A stretch of DNA of 64,000 nucleotides from Novosphingobium sp. Rr 2-17 (GCF_000272475.1 NZ_AKFJ01000110.1:1-64000), one strand, 5' to 3'; counted from the stretch's first letter, positions 16,895 through 26,690 are shown. Numbers and translations are program-made. Notes: generated by a model from the letters alone, not told the origin.

Positions 16895-18370
16895 ATGACT
16901 TACCAGTTCCAGCCTTTTGGCAGACACCTTTCCCAAGCTTTGCAGCCTCAGATGAACGTGCTTGCTGCGGGCCTAGCCTCCTGTCTGGTGCTGACCCTCG
17001 GCGCGTGCACTGTGGGACCCAACTATAAGCAACCCGCGGTTAGGCTGCCGACTGCGTGGCAGGCACCGGCACCGCACCAAGGCAGCGTTTCGGCTTTGGC
17101 CGGATGGTGGGATCGCTTCGAAGACCCGGCGTTGGTCAAGTTGCAGCAGCTTGCTGAGGCGAACAGCCCTTCGCTCGAACAAGCCATAGCCCGTATCGAC
17201 CAGTCCCGTGCGGAACTGTCGAGCAGCAAGGCCGATGCGCTTCCTTCGGTTACCGCAAACGGAAAATACACGCAGTCGAGCCAGACCTTCAACGTCGGCG
17301 ACCAATCGCTTGAGACGACCACCGCCGGTGTCCAGATCGGCGCCGATGCCAGTTGGGAAATCGACTTGTTCGGGAAGGTGCGGCGCACCAACCAAGCCGC
17401 TCGGGCGCGGATCGACAAGCGCATCGACGATTGGCACGATGCCCGCGTGTCGCTCGCCGCCGAAGTGGCGGACACATATGCGCAGCTTCGCGGCTGCGAG
17501 CAATTGGTCGATCTTTACGGCCAGCAATCGAAATCGCAGGGCGAAACCGCGCGGCTGACCGGGATCAGTGCCCGCGCCGGCTTTTCCGCTCCGTCCGATG
17601 CCCAGTTGGCCGAAGCAAGCGCGGCCAGCATTCGATCGACTTATGCCGACCAAGAGGCGCAGTGCAATCTGCTGGTAAAGTCGCTGGTGTCGCTCACGGG
17701 CGAGGACGAGGCTGCGGTGCGCGCGCTGCTGGCACCGCGCCGCGCGAAGCTGCCGACGCCTGCTGCTTTCGACGTTGGCTCGATCCCGGCGGATCTGGTT
17801 CGCCAGCGTCCCGATGTCGCTTCGTCAGAGCGCGAACTGGCCGCGACCAGCGCGGAGATCGGCGCGGCTGTGGCCGACCTCTATCCCAGCCTGTCGCTCA
17901 GCGGATCGATATCGCGCGGGGGCGGGTCGCGTAGTTGGTCGTTCGGGCCGACTCTGAACCTGCCGATCTTCGATGGGGGCAAGTCGCGCGCCACCGTGCG
18001 GTCCAAGAAGGCGGGCTACGCGCTGCAATTGGGCACGTACCGCGAGGCAGTACGCAAGGCCGTGCTTGAAGTCGAACAAGCGTTGGTGCGGCTCGACGCC
18101 GCCCGTTCGCGCGAAGCAGACGCGGATCGCGCCGCCAAGGGTTACCAAGCGAGCTTCGAGGCGAACGACAAGTTGTACCGCACCGGATCGAGCAGCCTGA
18201 TCGATCGCGAGAGTTCGTTTCGCACCGCGCTCGATGCGCAGCGTTCGCTCGTCACCTTGCGCACGGCGCAAGTGCAATACTGGATCGCCCTCTACAAGGC
18301 GCTGGGCGGCGGCTGGGATGCCGCAGACCGCGCCGTGATCAAACCTTCGACCGGAGTCACCCAGCCTTGA
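16895..18370 (+). CDS. RND efflux outer-membrane factor (NodT/OprM family lipoprotein)
   Basis: A 491-residue TolC-type channel. A lipobox is seen in LVLTLGAC, with the lipidated Cys near residue 38, followed by TVGPNYKQPAV, the typical mature start of OprM/NodT proteins. Two repeated OEP domains follow, with long amphipathic coiled helices, and IPADLVRQRPDV with SLSGSISRGG in the second half. ATG at 16895 or ATG at 16952 (MNVLAAGLASCLVL) could start it; the second gives a more standard lipoprotein leader. Its TGA stop overlaps the TTG start of the adaptor gene, so the three pump genes are coupled. Confidence 0.92.
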   Translation: MTYQFQPFGRHLSQALQPQMNVLAAGLASCLVLTLGACTVGPNYKQPAVRLPTAWQAPAPHQGSVSALAGWWDRFEDPALVKLQQLAEANSPSLEQAIARIDQSRAELSSSKADALPSVTANGKYTQSSQTFNVGDQSLETTTAGVQIGADASWEIDLFGKVRRTNQAARARIDKRIDDWHDARVSLAAEVADTYAQLRGCEQLVDLYGQQSKSQGETARLTGISARAGFSAPSDAQLAEASAASIRSTYADQEAQCNLLVKSLVSLTGEDEAAVRALLAPRRAKLPTPAAFDVGSIPADLVRQRPDVASSERELAATSAEIGAAVADLYPSLSLSGSISRGGGSRSWSFGPTLNLPIFDGGKSRATVRSKKAGYALQLGTYREAVRKAVLEVEQALVRLDAARSREADADRAAKGYQASFEANDKLYRTGSSSLIDRESSFRTALDAQRSLVTLRTAQVQYWIALYKALGGGWDAADRAVIKPSTGVTQP

Positions 18371-19458
18371 TCCGTCACCGCCTCTACCGCGAATTGCGCC
18401 GAGCCACGCTGATCGGCGCGCTCGCGCTTGCGGGCTGCTCGTCCTCCGAACCTGCGGCCGACGCTACGGAGGAGGCCGCCAGCCTCACCGTGCGAGCGAC
18501 CGTGCCCCAGGCCCTCACATGGCCACGCGAGATCGCCGCCAGTGGCGCGATCCGGCCTTGGCAGGAAATGGTGATTTCCGCTGAGACCGGCGCCTACCGC
18601 GTGGCCAGCCTCAACGCCGATGTCGGCACCTGGGCCGGGGCGGGCCAAGTTCTGGCGACGCTCGCCCGCGATAGCCTGGAGGCGCAGCGGGCGCAGTTGC
18701 AGGCCTCGGTCGCGCAGGCGCAGGCCAACCTTAACAAGGCCAGCAGCGATGTCGAACGCGCCCGCCAGGTGGGAGACAGCGGCGCGCTGTCCGCCCAGCA
18801 GATCGAAAGCTACCGGGTAACCCAGCAGACTTCGAAGGCCTCGCTCGAATCCGCCCGTGCGCAGTTGCGCGGGGTTGAAGTGCAACTGTCGCAGACGGCG
18901 GTTCGCGCGCCCGACGCGGGTGTGGTGTCTTCGCGCTCGGCCAATCTGGGTCAAGTCGTCAGCGCCGGAACCGAACTGTTCCGCATGGTGCGTCAGGGCA
19001 AAGTCGAATGGCAGGCGGAACTCGATTCCCGTCAGCTTCGCTTGGCCAAGGCAGGCCAGACCAGCCGCGTCACCTTGCCCGGCGGCGCAGTGGTTACGGG
19101 CACGATCCGCCTTGTCTCACCTACGCTGGAGGGCACGACCAGCCGGGCCATCGCTTATGTCCAGCTTCCGGTCGGCTCTCCAGCTCAGGCGGGAATGTAT
19201 GGCAGCGGCGTGATCGAGATCGGTTCGGAAAGGGTGATGACCTTGCCGGAGACGGCGGTGGTGCTGCGCGATGGCAAGTCGTTCGTCTACGCCCTCAACG
19301 GCAACAAGGTGAAGGAAACCGTCGTCAAAGCGGGCATGCGCCGTGACAATCGCGTCGAGGTATCCGGCATTGCCGCTGGCACCCGCGTCGTTGCCACCAG
19401 TGCTTCGTTCCTCAGCGACGGCGCGGTGGTGCGCGTGCAGCAGGATGGCGCCAAGTGA
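18367..19458 (+). CDS. RND efflux periplasmic adaptor (membrane fusion) lipoprotein
   Basis: A 363-residue HlyD/AcrA-type adaptor. The leader LIGALALAGCSSSEP has a lipobox with Cys near residue 24. Order of parts: lipoyl/barrel-sandwich half around residues 58-100 (SLNADVGTWAGAGQVLATL), coiled-coil hairpin about 100-165, second lipoyl half (VRAPDAGVVSSRSANLGQVV), then beta-barrel and membrane-proximal domains. It starts with TTG embedded in the TTGA overlap with the upstream channel gene; the lipobox spacing leaves no better start. It ends in a GTGA overlap with the pump gene. Confidence 0.92.
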   Translation: MIRHRLYRELRRATLIGALALAGCSSSEPAADATEEAASLTVRATVPQALTWPREIAASGAIRPWQEMVISAETGAYRVASLNADVGTWAGAGQVLATLARDSLEAQRAQLQASVAQAQANLNKASSDVERARQVGDSGALSAQQIESYRVTQQTSKASLESARAQLRGVEVQLSQTAVRAPDAGVVSSRSANLGQVVSAGTELFRMVRQGKVEWQAELDSRQLRLAKAGQTSRVTLPGGAVVTGTIRLVSPTLEGTTSRAIAYVQLPVGSPAQAGMYGSGVIEIGSERVMTLPETAVVLRDGKSFVYALNGNKVKETVVKAGMRRDNRVEVSGIAAGTRVVATSASFLSDGAVVRVQQDGAK

Positions 19459-22400
19459 ACATTTCCGCGCTATCCATCCGCCATCCCGTCCCGGCAGTTC
19501 TGCTGTTCATTCTACTGACCTTGTTCGGCATCGTCGGATTCCAGCGTCTGGAAATCCAGAACTATGCCGACATGGACGTACCGACAGTCACCATCACCGC
19601 GACACTGGAAGGAGCGGCGCCCGAACAGTTGGAAACCGAAGTCGCGCGCAAGATCGAGGACAAGCTGACCTCGCTGCGCAAGCTGGACCATGTGACGACG
19701 ACGATTACCGAAGGCACCGTCAGCATCTCGGTCAGCTTCACCATCGACAAGGATGGTAGCGAAGCCGTCGAGGAAGTGCGCAACGCGGTCGACAGCGCCC
19801 GCAGCGAGCTGCCGGCGGGAATGCAGACACCCACGGTTTCGAAATCGACATCGGCCAGCTCTCCGGTGCTGACCTATACGGTCCAGTCCTCGACGATGGA
19901 TGAGGGCGAGCTGTCGTGGTTCATCGACAATGACGTGACCAAGGCGGTGCAAGCCGCGCAAGGCGTGGCCAAAGTCGCGCGCGTCGGCGGTGTCAGCCGC
20001 GAGATCAAGGTGGACCTCGACCCGGCGCTGATGGCCGGGCTGGGAGTCACTCCGGCGGATGTCACCAGCAAGCTGCGCGACATGCAGACCGACGCATCGG
20101 GCGGACAAGGCGACGTCGGGCGGCTGCGCCAGTCGCTGCGCACGCTGGGCCGTATCCAGGACCCGACCGAACTGGCGGCGATCAGCATCCCTGCCGCGTC
20201 CGGTCGGTCGGTGACCCTGGGCCAAATCGCCACCATCCGTGACGACCATGCCGAGCGCACTTCACTGGCGCATCTGGATGGGCGCAAGGTCATTGCCTTC
20301 CAGGTCACGCGTTCGCTCGGCTTCGGCGATGTGAGCGTTTCCAAGCGCATCCGCGATCAGGTCAAGGCATTCGCCGCCAAGCATCCCGAAGTGACGATCA
20401 AGGAAGTCTCCAACACGGTCGAGCCGATCATGGAGAACTTCAAGGGATCGATGCATCTGCTGCTGGAAGGCGCCGGGCTGACTGTGCTGGTGGTCTGGTG
20501 GTTCCTGCGCGATTGGCGCGCAACGCTCATCTCTGCCACGGCCCTGCCACTATCGATCATTCCCACCTTCGGCGTGATGTATTTGTGTGGGTTTACGCTC
20601 AACACCGTTTCGCTGCTTTCGATCGCGTTGGTCATCGGCATCCTGGTCGATGACGCAATCGTCGAGGTGGAGAACATCGAGCGTCACTTACGCATGGGCA
20701 AGGATCCGTTCGTGGCCGCGATGGAGGCGGCCGACGAGATCGGCCTGGCCGTGATCGCGACTACCTTCGCGCTAGTCGCCGTGTTCCTTCCCACCGCGTT
20801 CATGGGCGGCATCGCCGGCAAGATTTTCCGCGAATTCGGCATCACGGCTTCTGTCGCGGTGCTGTGCTCGCTGCTGGTCGCGCGACTGTTGACGCCGATG
20901 ATGGCGGCCTACTTCCTGCGCCCAAGCCATGGGGAGGAGAAAGACGGCTGGCTGATGCAGCGCTTCCTGCGCGCCAGCCACGCCACCTTGACCCACCGCC
21001 GGATGACCGTGCTGGCTGCCGCCGCAATTCTGGGTATCTCCTTGTCGCTGATCCCACTGCTGCCGTCGGGTTTCCTGTCCGCGAGCGATACGGGGCAAAC
21101 GAGCGTCACGTTAAAGCTGCCGCCGGGCACCAAGCTGGACGAGACGACGAAGACCGCAGACCTCGCCGCGCGCCTGCTGCGCAAATTGCCCGACGTGCAT
21201 CAGGTGTTCGCCTCGATCGGCACCGTGACCAGTGGCGGCTTCGGTAGCAGCAGCAGCACGACCGAGCAGAACAGCGCGACCCTGACCGTGGAATTGTCGA
21301 AACGCGGCGAACGCAGCATCAAGCAAGGGGAGGTCGAGAACAAGATCCGCCAGGCGCTGCGCGACATTCCCGGAGCTCGTATCAGCGTGGGCGGGGGCGG
21401 CAACGGCGAAGTCCTGCAAGTGACGCTGGCGGGCGATGACGGCAAGCTGCTCGATTCCACCGCCCGGTTGGTGGAAGCCGATATCCGCAGCCAGGTCAAA
21501 GGCATCGGCAACGTGTCGTCCAGCTCCGCGCTCCAACGCCCAGAGATACAGTTGCGCCCCGATTATGCCCAGGCGGCTCAGTTAGGCGTGACCAGCCAGG
21601 CGATCGGCGATGCCATGCGGATCGGCACTTATGGTGAATATTCGCAGAACCTGCCCAAGCTCAATCTGTCGGATCGGCAAGTCGATATTCGCGTGCGTCT
21701 GGCTGACAGCGCGCGAACCGATCTGGCGGACATCGGACAGTTGCGCGTCAACGGCACCAGCGGACAAGTCGCGCTGGCATCCTTGGGCGATCTCACGTTC
21801 GGCAGCAGCCCTTCGCAGATCAACCGGCTCGATCGCAGCCGCAACGTAACGTTGTCGGTCGAACTGAACGGTCGCCAGTTGAGCGAAGTGAACGACGAAG
21901 TGAAGGCCTTGCCGGTCGTGGCCAATCTGCCGAACGGGGTGCGGATGGTCGAACAGGGCGAATTGCAACGCACGTCCGAGATGATGGGCAGCTTCCTGCT
22001 GGCGATGGCGATCGGGATCTTTTGCATCTATTCGGTGCTGGTGCTGCTGTTCCACGACTTCCTGCAGCCGGTGACCATTCTGGCGGCACTACCGCTATCG
22101 CTGGGCGGTGCGTTGATCGCGCTACTGATATTCGGCCTGGGATTTTCGATGTCCGCGGTCATCGGCCTGCTGATGCTGATGGGCATCGTCACCAAGAACT
22201 CGATCCTGCTGGTCGAATACGCGATCGTCGCCCGGCGCGATCACGGCTTGTCCCGCTACGACGCCTTGATCGATGCGTGCCACAAGCGCGCGCGGCCGAT
22301 CGTGATGACGACCATCGCGATGGGGGCGGGAATGGTGCCGAACGCCTTGGGGCTGGGGGCAGACCCCAGCTTCCGCCAGCCGATGGCAGTGGTCGTCATC

Positions 22401-22526
22401 GGCGGCGTCATTACCTCCACGTTTCTGAGCCTGCTCGTGATCCCTGCGATCTTTACGTATGTCGACGATTTTGAGCAGTGGGCGCGCAAGAACGTACAGC
22501 GACGCTTCCGCGCGTCCCAATCCTAG
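19455..22526 (+). CDS. RND efflux pump permease (HAE1/AcrB-like)
   Basis: A 1023-residue proton-driven inner-membrane pump, the full size for the family. The N-terminal helix ISALSIRHPVPAVLLFILLTLFGIVGF, duplicated large periplasmic porter domains and two sets of membrane helices are visible. The proton-relay Asp pair lies in GILVDDAIVEVENIERHL (TM4) and the matching Lys in VTKNSILLVEYAIVARRD (TM10). GTG start overlaps the adaptor stop. Its TAG stop sits in a CTAG palindrome that also gives the TAG stop of the convergent sensor kinase. Substrates are probably hydrophobic drugs or metabolites; not readable from sequence. Confidence 0.94.
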   Translation: MNISALSIRHPVPAVLLFILLTLFGIVGFQRLEIQNYADMDVPTVTITATLEGAAPEQLETEVARKIEDKLTSLRKLDHVTTTITEGTVSISVSFTIDKDGSEAVEEVRNAVDSARSELPAGMQTPTVSKSTSASSPVLTYTVQSSTMDEGELSWFIDNDVTKAVQAAQGVAKVARVGGVSREIKVDLDPALMAGLGVTPADVTSKLRDMQTDASGGQGDVGRLRQSLRTLGRIQDPTELAAISIPAASGRSVTLGQIATIRDDHAERTSLAHLDGRKVIAFQVTRSLGFGDVSVSKRIRDQVKAFAAKHPEVTIKEVSNTVEPIMENFKGSMHLLLEGAGLTVLVVWWFLRDWRATLISATALPLSIIPTFGVMYLCGFTLNTVSLLSIALVIGILVDDAIVEVENIERHLRMGKDPFVAAMEAADEIGLAVIATTFALVAVFLPTAFMGGIAGKIFREFGITASVAVLCSLLVARLLTPMMAAYFLRPSHGEEKDGWLMQRFLRASHATLTHRRMTVLAAAAILGISLSLIPLLPSGFLSASDTGQTSVTLKLPPGTKLDETTKTADLAARLLRKLPDVHQVFASIGTVTSGGFGSSSSTTEQNSATLTVELSKRGERSIKQGEVENKIRQALRDIPGARISVGGGGNGEVLQVTLAGDDGKLLDSTARLVEADIRSQVKGIGNVSSSSALQRPEIQLRPDYAQAAQLGVTSQAIGDAMRIGTYGEYSQNLPKLNLSDRQVDIRVRLADSARTDLADIGQLRVNGTSGQVALASLGDLTFGSSPSQINRLDRSRNVTLSVELNGRQLSEVNDEVKALPVVANLPNGVRMVEQGELQRTSEMMGSFLLAMAIGIFCIYSVLVLLFHDFLQPVTILAALPLSLGGALIALLIFGLGFSMSAVIGLLMLMGIVTKNSILLVEYAIVARRDHGLSRYDALIDACHKRARPIVMTTIAMGAGMVPNALGLGADPSFRQPMAVVVIGGVITSTFLSLLVIPAIFTYVDDFEQWARKNVQRRFRASQS

Positions 22527-23692
22527 GCCATCACCGCGAAGCGACCGGCGGGCAAGGTGATATGGACGCCTAATCCCGCACTTGGGCGGTTGCTCGCCTC
22601 AATCGTCCCTCCTTGCGCCGAGACCGCTCGCTTAGCCACGGCTAGACCAAGCCCGAAGCCAGCATTCGTTTCGTCGGCGCGCACGAACGGTTCGAAAAGC
22701 GTTGGCAGCACGGACTCAGGCGCGCCTGGCCCTTCGTCGACGATGTCGATCTCGTAGCGCGCGGTCGCTTCGTCGTAAGCGAGCTTCACATGTACGCGCT
22801 GGCCCCTGGTGGAAAAACGAAGGGCGTTGCGTACCACGTTGTCCAGCGCCCAGCGCACCAGTTCAGTGTTGCCGCGAAGGCTGGGCGCACTGTCGCCGGC
22901 CCCGGCGGCTTCGATATCCGATACGATGCCGACACCTGCGGCCTCCGCCTCGAACCGGGCATCCGCCAGCACGCTTTCGAGCAATGCGGCAAGGTCGAAA
23001 TAGTCCTCACCCGGCGAATTTTCGCTCTCTGCACGCGCCAGGCTGAGCAGTTCGCGCACAACCGAATCTAACCGCCGGCCTTCGTATTCGATCCGGTCCA
23101 GCGAGGCATCGACCTGCGAGCGGTCTTGCCGCGCTAGTGCAATGGCAAGCTGGAGACGGCTAAGCGGTGAGCGCAGTTCATGAGATACGTCGTGCAGCAA
23201 CTGCTCGCGGCCCTGGATCGATTGCTCAAGTTGCGAGGCCATGACATCGAAATCGCGCGCCAGATCGGCGATCTCGTCATGCCGTCTTCCCATGCCGGGC
23301 ACCAAGCGCACGGAGAGGTCGCCGGCAGACAGCCGCTCAAATCCCTGGCGCAAGCGCCGGATCGGGGCGACCAGATACCACGCCATCACCACCCCGAAGA
23401 TCGGCCCGAACACCAGCGCCAGCACCAATGGCTCCACGGGGACCGTTAGTATCCGCCGCGCACCTTTATAGTGGTAGCGCACGCGGAACATCGAGCCATC
23501 CGACCCGCGCACCTGCCGTTCCACCACCGCATCCGACCCATTGAGCGGCGATGGCGGCGCGGACAGCGGTGTGATCTCGATCTTGGTGCGATCGGTCGCC
23601 GGCAGGGTCACCAAAACCCAGAACAACTGCGAGATGACGAAGAAGGCAACCCAGAAAGCCAGCAGCAGTTTCCAGAACAAGCCGCCTTTCAC
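22523..23692 (-). CDS. Sensor histidine kinase, CpxA/RstB-like
   Basis: A 389-residue membrane kinase. Helices at about residues 7-30 and 88-108 bracket a short (about 55 residues) periplasmic loop; HAMP (about 108-160); HisKA with phospho-acceptor His171 in LHDVSHELRSPLSRLQ; ATPase with DNVVRNALRFS, DEGPGAP and FGLGLAVAKR. The short loop suggests sensing within or at the membrane. The start overlaps the response-regulator stop by 4 bp and the stop abuts the RND pump gene end-to-end, so the pair probably controls the efflux operon. Confidence 0.92.
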   Translation of the reverse strand: MKGGLFWKLLLAFWVAFFVISQLFWVLVTLPATDRTKIEITPLSAPPSPLNGSDAVVERQVRGSDGSMFRVRYHYKGARRILTVPVEPLVLALVFGPIFGVVMAWYLVAPIRRLRQGFERLSAGDLSVRLVPGMGRRHDEIADLARDFDVMASQLEQSIQGREQLLHDVSHELRSPLSRLQLAIALARQDRSQVDASLDRIEYEGRRLDSVVRELLSLARAESENSPGEDYFDLAALLESVLADARFEAEAAGVGIVSDIEAAGAGDSAPSLRGNTELVRWALDNVVRNALRFSTRGQRVHVKLAYDEATARYEIDIVDEGPGAPESVLPTLFEPFVRADETNAGFGLGLAVAKRAVSAQGGTIEASNRPSAGLGVHITLPAGRFAVMA

Positions 23693-24435
23693 AGGCGGTT
23701 TCTGACGCGGTAGCCAACGCCCCTGACGGTCTCTATTTCGATGGAGCCTTGCGTGGCGTTCAGCAGCTTTTGTCGTAAATGGTTGGCGTGGACGTCCACG
23801 CTGCGGTCATAATTCTCCCAGGGGCGGCCCAGGATGTTGCGTGATAAGTGGTCTCGGGTGGCGACCCGGTCGCCACACTGCAGCAGCGCCACCAGCAAGT
23901 TGAATTCGGTGGTGGTCAGATGAACCGGCGTGCCTTGCCAGGTCGCGCGATGGGCGGGCGGGTTCACGCTGAGATCGGACAGCCCCAGTTCCACATCCTC
24001 GCTCGCCCCGGCGCGCGTATCGTTGCGCCGTCGAAGCACCGCCCTTAGCCGCGCGACCAGTTCAGGGGGGTAATAGGGCTTAGGTATGTAATCGTCCGCA
24101 CCCAGTTCCAGCCCAATCACACGATCGACCTGGTCTCCCTTTGCGGTCAACATGACGATCGGGATCGTGCTATCCTGGCGGATGCGCCTTAGCAGCTCGA
24201 TCCCAGTGATAGTGGGCAGCATGACGTCGAGAATGATGGCATCGTAGACGCCGCTGGTTGCGGCGGCGACGGCCTGCTTGCCGTTGAAATCCATGGCCAC
24301 CTTGAAGTTTTCTTTCTCAAGGTATTGCCGCAGCATTCTGCTGAGATCGACATCGTCATCGACCAACAAAACATGCGCTTGCGAGCCGTCCGTCCTCATC
24401 GGTTGAGCTGTGCCGCCTTGCTCATGGTCCGTCAC
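23689..24435 (-). CDS. OmpR-family response regulator, probable regulator of the RND operon
   Basis: A 248-residue protein. Receiver domain from about residue 20: LLVDDDVDLSR acidic pair, phospho-acceptor Asp70 in IILDVMLPTITG, Lys in IPKPYYPPELVAR. Winged-helix DNA-binding domain to the end (NYDRSVDVHANHLRQKL, VRGVGYRVR). It is upstream of and overlaps its kinase gene. A perfect palindrome TGTCATGACA lies 35 bp upstream of its start and may be an operator, see the regulatory entry. Confidence 0.92.
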   Translation of the reverse strand: MTDHEQGGTAQPMRTDGSQAHVLLVDDDVDLSRMLRQYLEKENFKVAMDFNGKQAVAAATSGVYDAIILDVMLPTITGIELLRRIRQDSTIPIVMLTAKGDQVDRVIGLELGADDYIPKPYYPPELVARLRAVLRRRNDTRAGASEDVELGLSDLSVNPPAHRATWQGTPVHLTTTEFNLLVALLQCGDRVATRDHLSRNILGRPWENYDRSVDVHANHLRQKLLNATQGSIEIETVRGVGYRVRNRL

Positions 24436-24774
24436 CCACCTTTTCGAAACCTTTACAAAAAGCTGCCCGTGTCATGACAGACCTTAGCCGCCGGAGCGGG
24501 TAGTGTCACATCAGTCCTCGCCCCGAGCTCGACCCTCGATCGAGCCTTGCGGCAGGGGTTTAAGCGTGGCCACCCCTGAGATCGAGCGCTTCTGAGCTTT
24601 AGATTGCCGATACACTGAGGTCGTCGATTTGATGATGTACGTGGGAGAATTGTGTGATTCATCGATCCTTTGCCCTTCGGCCCGGCCTATGCGAGGCCGA
24701 CCCGGTCGCTGGGCCAGCGCCGGCCGTCACTGCCCCAGCCCCTGACGTTGCCTCAGGTAAGTAGGCAGCGAGAG
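24436..24774. other. Divergent intergenic region upstream of the response regulator
   Basis: 339 bp between the regulator gene (minus) and the secreted protein at 24775 (plus). It holds a palindrome at 24470-24479 and a GTGTCA half-site at 24503-24508. The rest, including a Pro/Arg-rich readable stretch upstream of 24775, shows no convincing gene. Confidence 0.5.
24470..24479. promoter_or_regulatory. Candidate operator palindrome TGTCATGACA
   Basis: A perfect 10-bp palindrome 35 bp upstream of the response-regulator start, with the half-site GTGTCA repeated at 24503. The spacing of the GTGTCA copies (34 bp) is not a clear helical-repeat match. Its use as an operator is inference. Confidence 0.3.
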
Positions 24775-25593
24775 ATGGTCACCATCAAGTCCCGTCCCCG
24801 CCGCAGGATCGGCGCTGTCATCGCCGGTTTCCTGGCCGCCACCGCAGTCGCCGGGGCTGCCTCGGCACAACCTGCACAACTGCCGGCATTACCCCCAGCA
24901 TCGCTGCCGCCCGCGTCACCACCCGCGCCGATCCCACCGCTGATGGCTCCGGCCAACATGCCCAACTTCGAAGGCACCTGGAAGCTCGCCACGCCGACCA
25001 AGACCCTCAAGCCGGCCAGCGGACAGGTTCCCTTCACCGCCGAAGGGCGCAAGCAATACGAAGAGAACAAACGCCTCAAGGCCAAGGGCGCGCTGGACGA
25101 TTACGACATCACTTTGTCCCGCTGCAACAATCCGGGCGTGCCCCGGCTGATGCTGACGCCTTCGCGCTTCAAGATTTGGCAGCGGTTCGGCGTCCTGACC
25201 TTCGACTTCGAATGGAACCGCGCACTTCGCCAGATCAACGCCGGCACCATGCAGCCCAAGGACGATCCGATCGGCCGGCGCCTGGCGCCGTCGATGACGG
25301 GCACTTCGGTTGGCCATTGGGAAGGTGATACGCTGGTCGCGCAGACCACCAACCTTTCCGACCGCACCCTGCTGGACGATCTGCTCCCGCACACCGTCGA
25401 CATAAAAGTGACCGAGCGCTTCCGCCTGATCGATGCCGACACCCTGGAAGAGCGCATCACCATCGATGACCCGGCCTATTTCACCCAGCCTTGGGAAACG
25501 GTGCTGATCTTCAAGCGCCAGCAGCCGGTCCTGTTCCGCGAGGACATCTGCCTCGACCGCCGCGAAGCAGGTCAACCGGCCTTCCCGCAATGA
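24775..25593 (+). CDS. Secreted protein with GTW / SVGHWxGDTLV motifs
   Basis: A 272-residue protein from ATG 24775. It has a signal peptide (basic RPRRR, then VIAGFLAATAVAGAASA), a proline-rich linker (about 28-60), then a compact domain beginning MPNFEGTWKLA and containing TSVGHWEGDTLVAQTTNLSD and DPAYFTQPWETVLIFKR. The same motifs in the same order occur in the next gene, so they are paralogues. The motif set is common in sphingomonad and proteobacterial secreted proteins of unknown function, often near TonB-dependent receptors, as here. A longer in-frame reading back to 24670 lacks a signal-like start. Confidence 0.65.
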   Translation: MVTIKSRPRRRIGAVIAGFLAATAVAGAASAQPAQLPALPPASLPPASPPAPIPPLMAPANMPNFEGTWKLATPTKTLKPASGQVPFTAEGRKQYEENKRLKAKGALDDYDITLSRCNNPGVPRLMLTPSRFKIWQRFGVLTFDFEWNRALRQINAGTMQPKDDPIGRRLAPSMTGTSVGHWEGDTLVAQTTNLSDRTLLDDLLPHTVDIKVTERFRLIDADTLEERITIDDPAYFTQPWETVLIFKRQQPVLFREDICLDRREAGQPAFPQ

Positions 25594-25625
25594 TCCGATT
25601 TATCCCAGATTTGGAGCTTGTCCGC

Positions 25626-26690
25626 ATGAGGACGCAATCTCTTCGGCGGTGTGGTCTTGTTGGCCTCGCCCTGGCGAGCGCCGCCGCGCTGGCGCTCAGC
25701 GGGGCCGCCGGGGCACAACAACCCCAGGAACTGCCGACAGACCTGCCCCCGCTTCCTGCACAACCTGGTGGTGCTTTGCCCAAGGGTCTGCCCCCGCTGC
25801 CGGCGATGCCTGGTGGTGGGCCTGGTGGTGGTGCACCGGGTGGTGCTGCCCCCGGTGGCGGCGGGCCGACCGTCGCCCCGCTCGGCGGGTTCGTCATGCC
25901 CAAGAAGCCGCTGACCCCGGCAGAAAAGCTGGTTTCCGAACTGACACCGCCCCAGCCCGGCGTCTCGATACCGCCGCCACCGCTCGGCCCAGATGCGCCG
26001 ATGCCTTCGGCGGACCCGCGCGATCTCAACGGCACCTGGTTTCATAACCAGAACCTGGAAATGCGTATGCAGCGCGACATGTACGGCGTCGCCGTGCCCT
26101 ACACCCTGGACGGGGCGAAGGTCCTGGCCAGTCGCGTCAAGTCGCTCGATGACGGCAAGCCGTTCGTCAATGCCTCAGCCAAGTGCCGTCCGCCCGGTCC
26201 GCAATGGCAGCGCGACCTCAACATGCCGTTCCAGATCCTGCAATCGAAGGACTGGATCGAATTCGTGTTCGAGGAATATCATGGCCGCTGGCATGTGGTT
26301 ATGGACCCGGCCAAGGCGCCGCGTCCGGCGCAGAAGGAATACAGCGGCTACTCCGTCGGCCATTGGGACGGTAATACCCTGGTGGTCGAAACCAGCGACT
26401 TCAAGCAAGCGCCCTGGCTCGACGTCGACGGCACGCCGATGACCGCGAACGGAAAGCTGATCCAGCGCATCCGCAAGGTCGATAACGGCGGCGGCACTCC
26501 GTTCCTCGAGATCGTCACCACGTTCGTCGATCCGGCCTACTACACCCAGCCTTGGTCGGTCGTGCGCACGTTCGAATGGAATCCGCGCCTGACGCTGTTC
26601 GACGAGTACAACTGCGAAGAACAAATCGGAGACCCGGCGACTAACGCCGACGCAGGCCTCGTTTCTGAAAACCAAGAAAAACGGAAATAA
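25626..26690 (+). CDS. Secreted protein with GTW / SVGHWxGNTLV motifs (paralogue)
   Basis: A 354-residue paralogue of the preceding gene. Signal peptide MRTQSLRRCGLVGLALASAAALALSGAAGA; long low-complexity Pro/Gly linker built from PGGG/APGG units (about 32-100); then the shared domain with DLNGTWFHNQNLEMR, YSVGHWDGNTLVVETSDF and DPAYYTQPWSVVRTFEWNPR. An in-frame ATG at 25590 overlaps the upstream stop (ATGA) but gives no signal peptide, so ATG 25626 was preferred. It sits 195 bp before a TonB-dependent receptor and could be a periplasmic binding or processing partner of its ligand; that is inference. Confidence 0.65.
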   Translation: MRTQSLRRCGLVGLALASAAALALSGAAGAQQPQELPTDLPPLPAQPGGALPKGLPPLPAMPGGGPGGGAPGGAAPGGGGPTVAPLGGFVMPKKPLTPAEKLVSELTPPQPGVSIPPPPLGPDAPMPSADPRDLNGTWFHNQNLEMRMQRDMYGVAVPYTLDGAKVLASRVKSLDDGKPFVNASAKCRPPGPQWQRDLNMPFQILQSKDWIEFVFEEYHGRWHVVMDPAKAPRPAQKEYSGYSVGHWDGNTLVVETSDFKQAPWLDVDGTPMTANGKLIQRIRKVDNGGGTPFLEIVTTFVDPAYYTQPWSVVRTFEWNPRLTLFDEYNCEEQIGDPATNADAGLVSENQEKRK

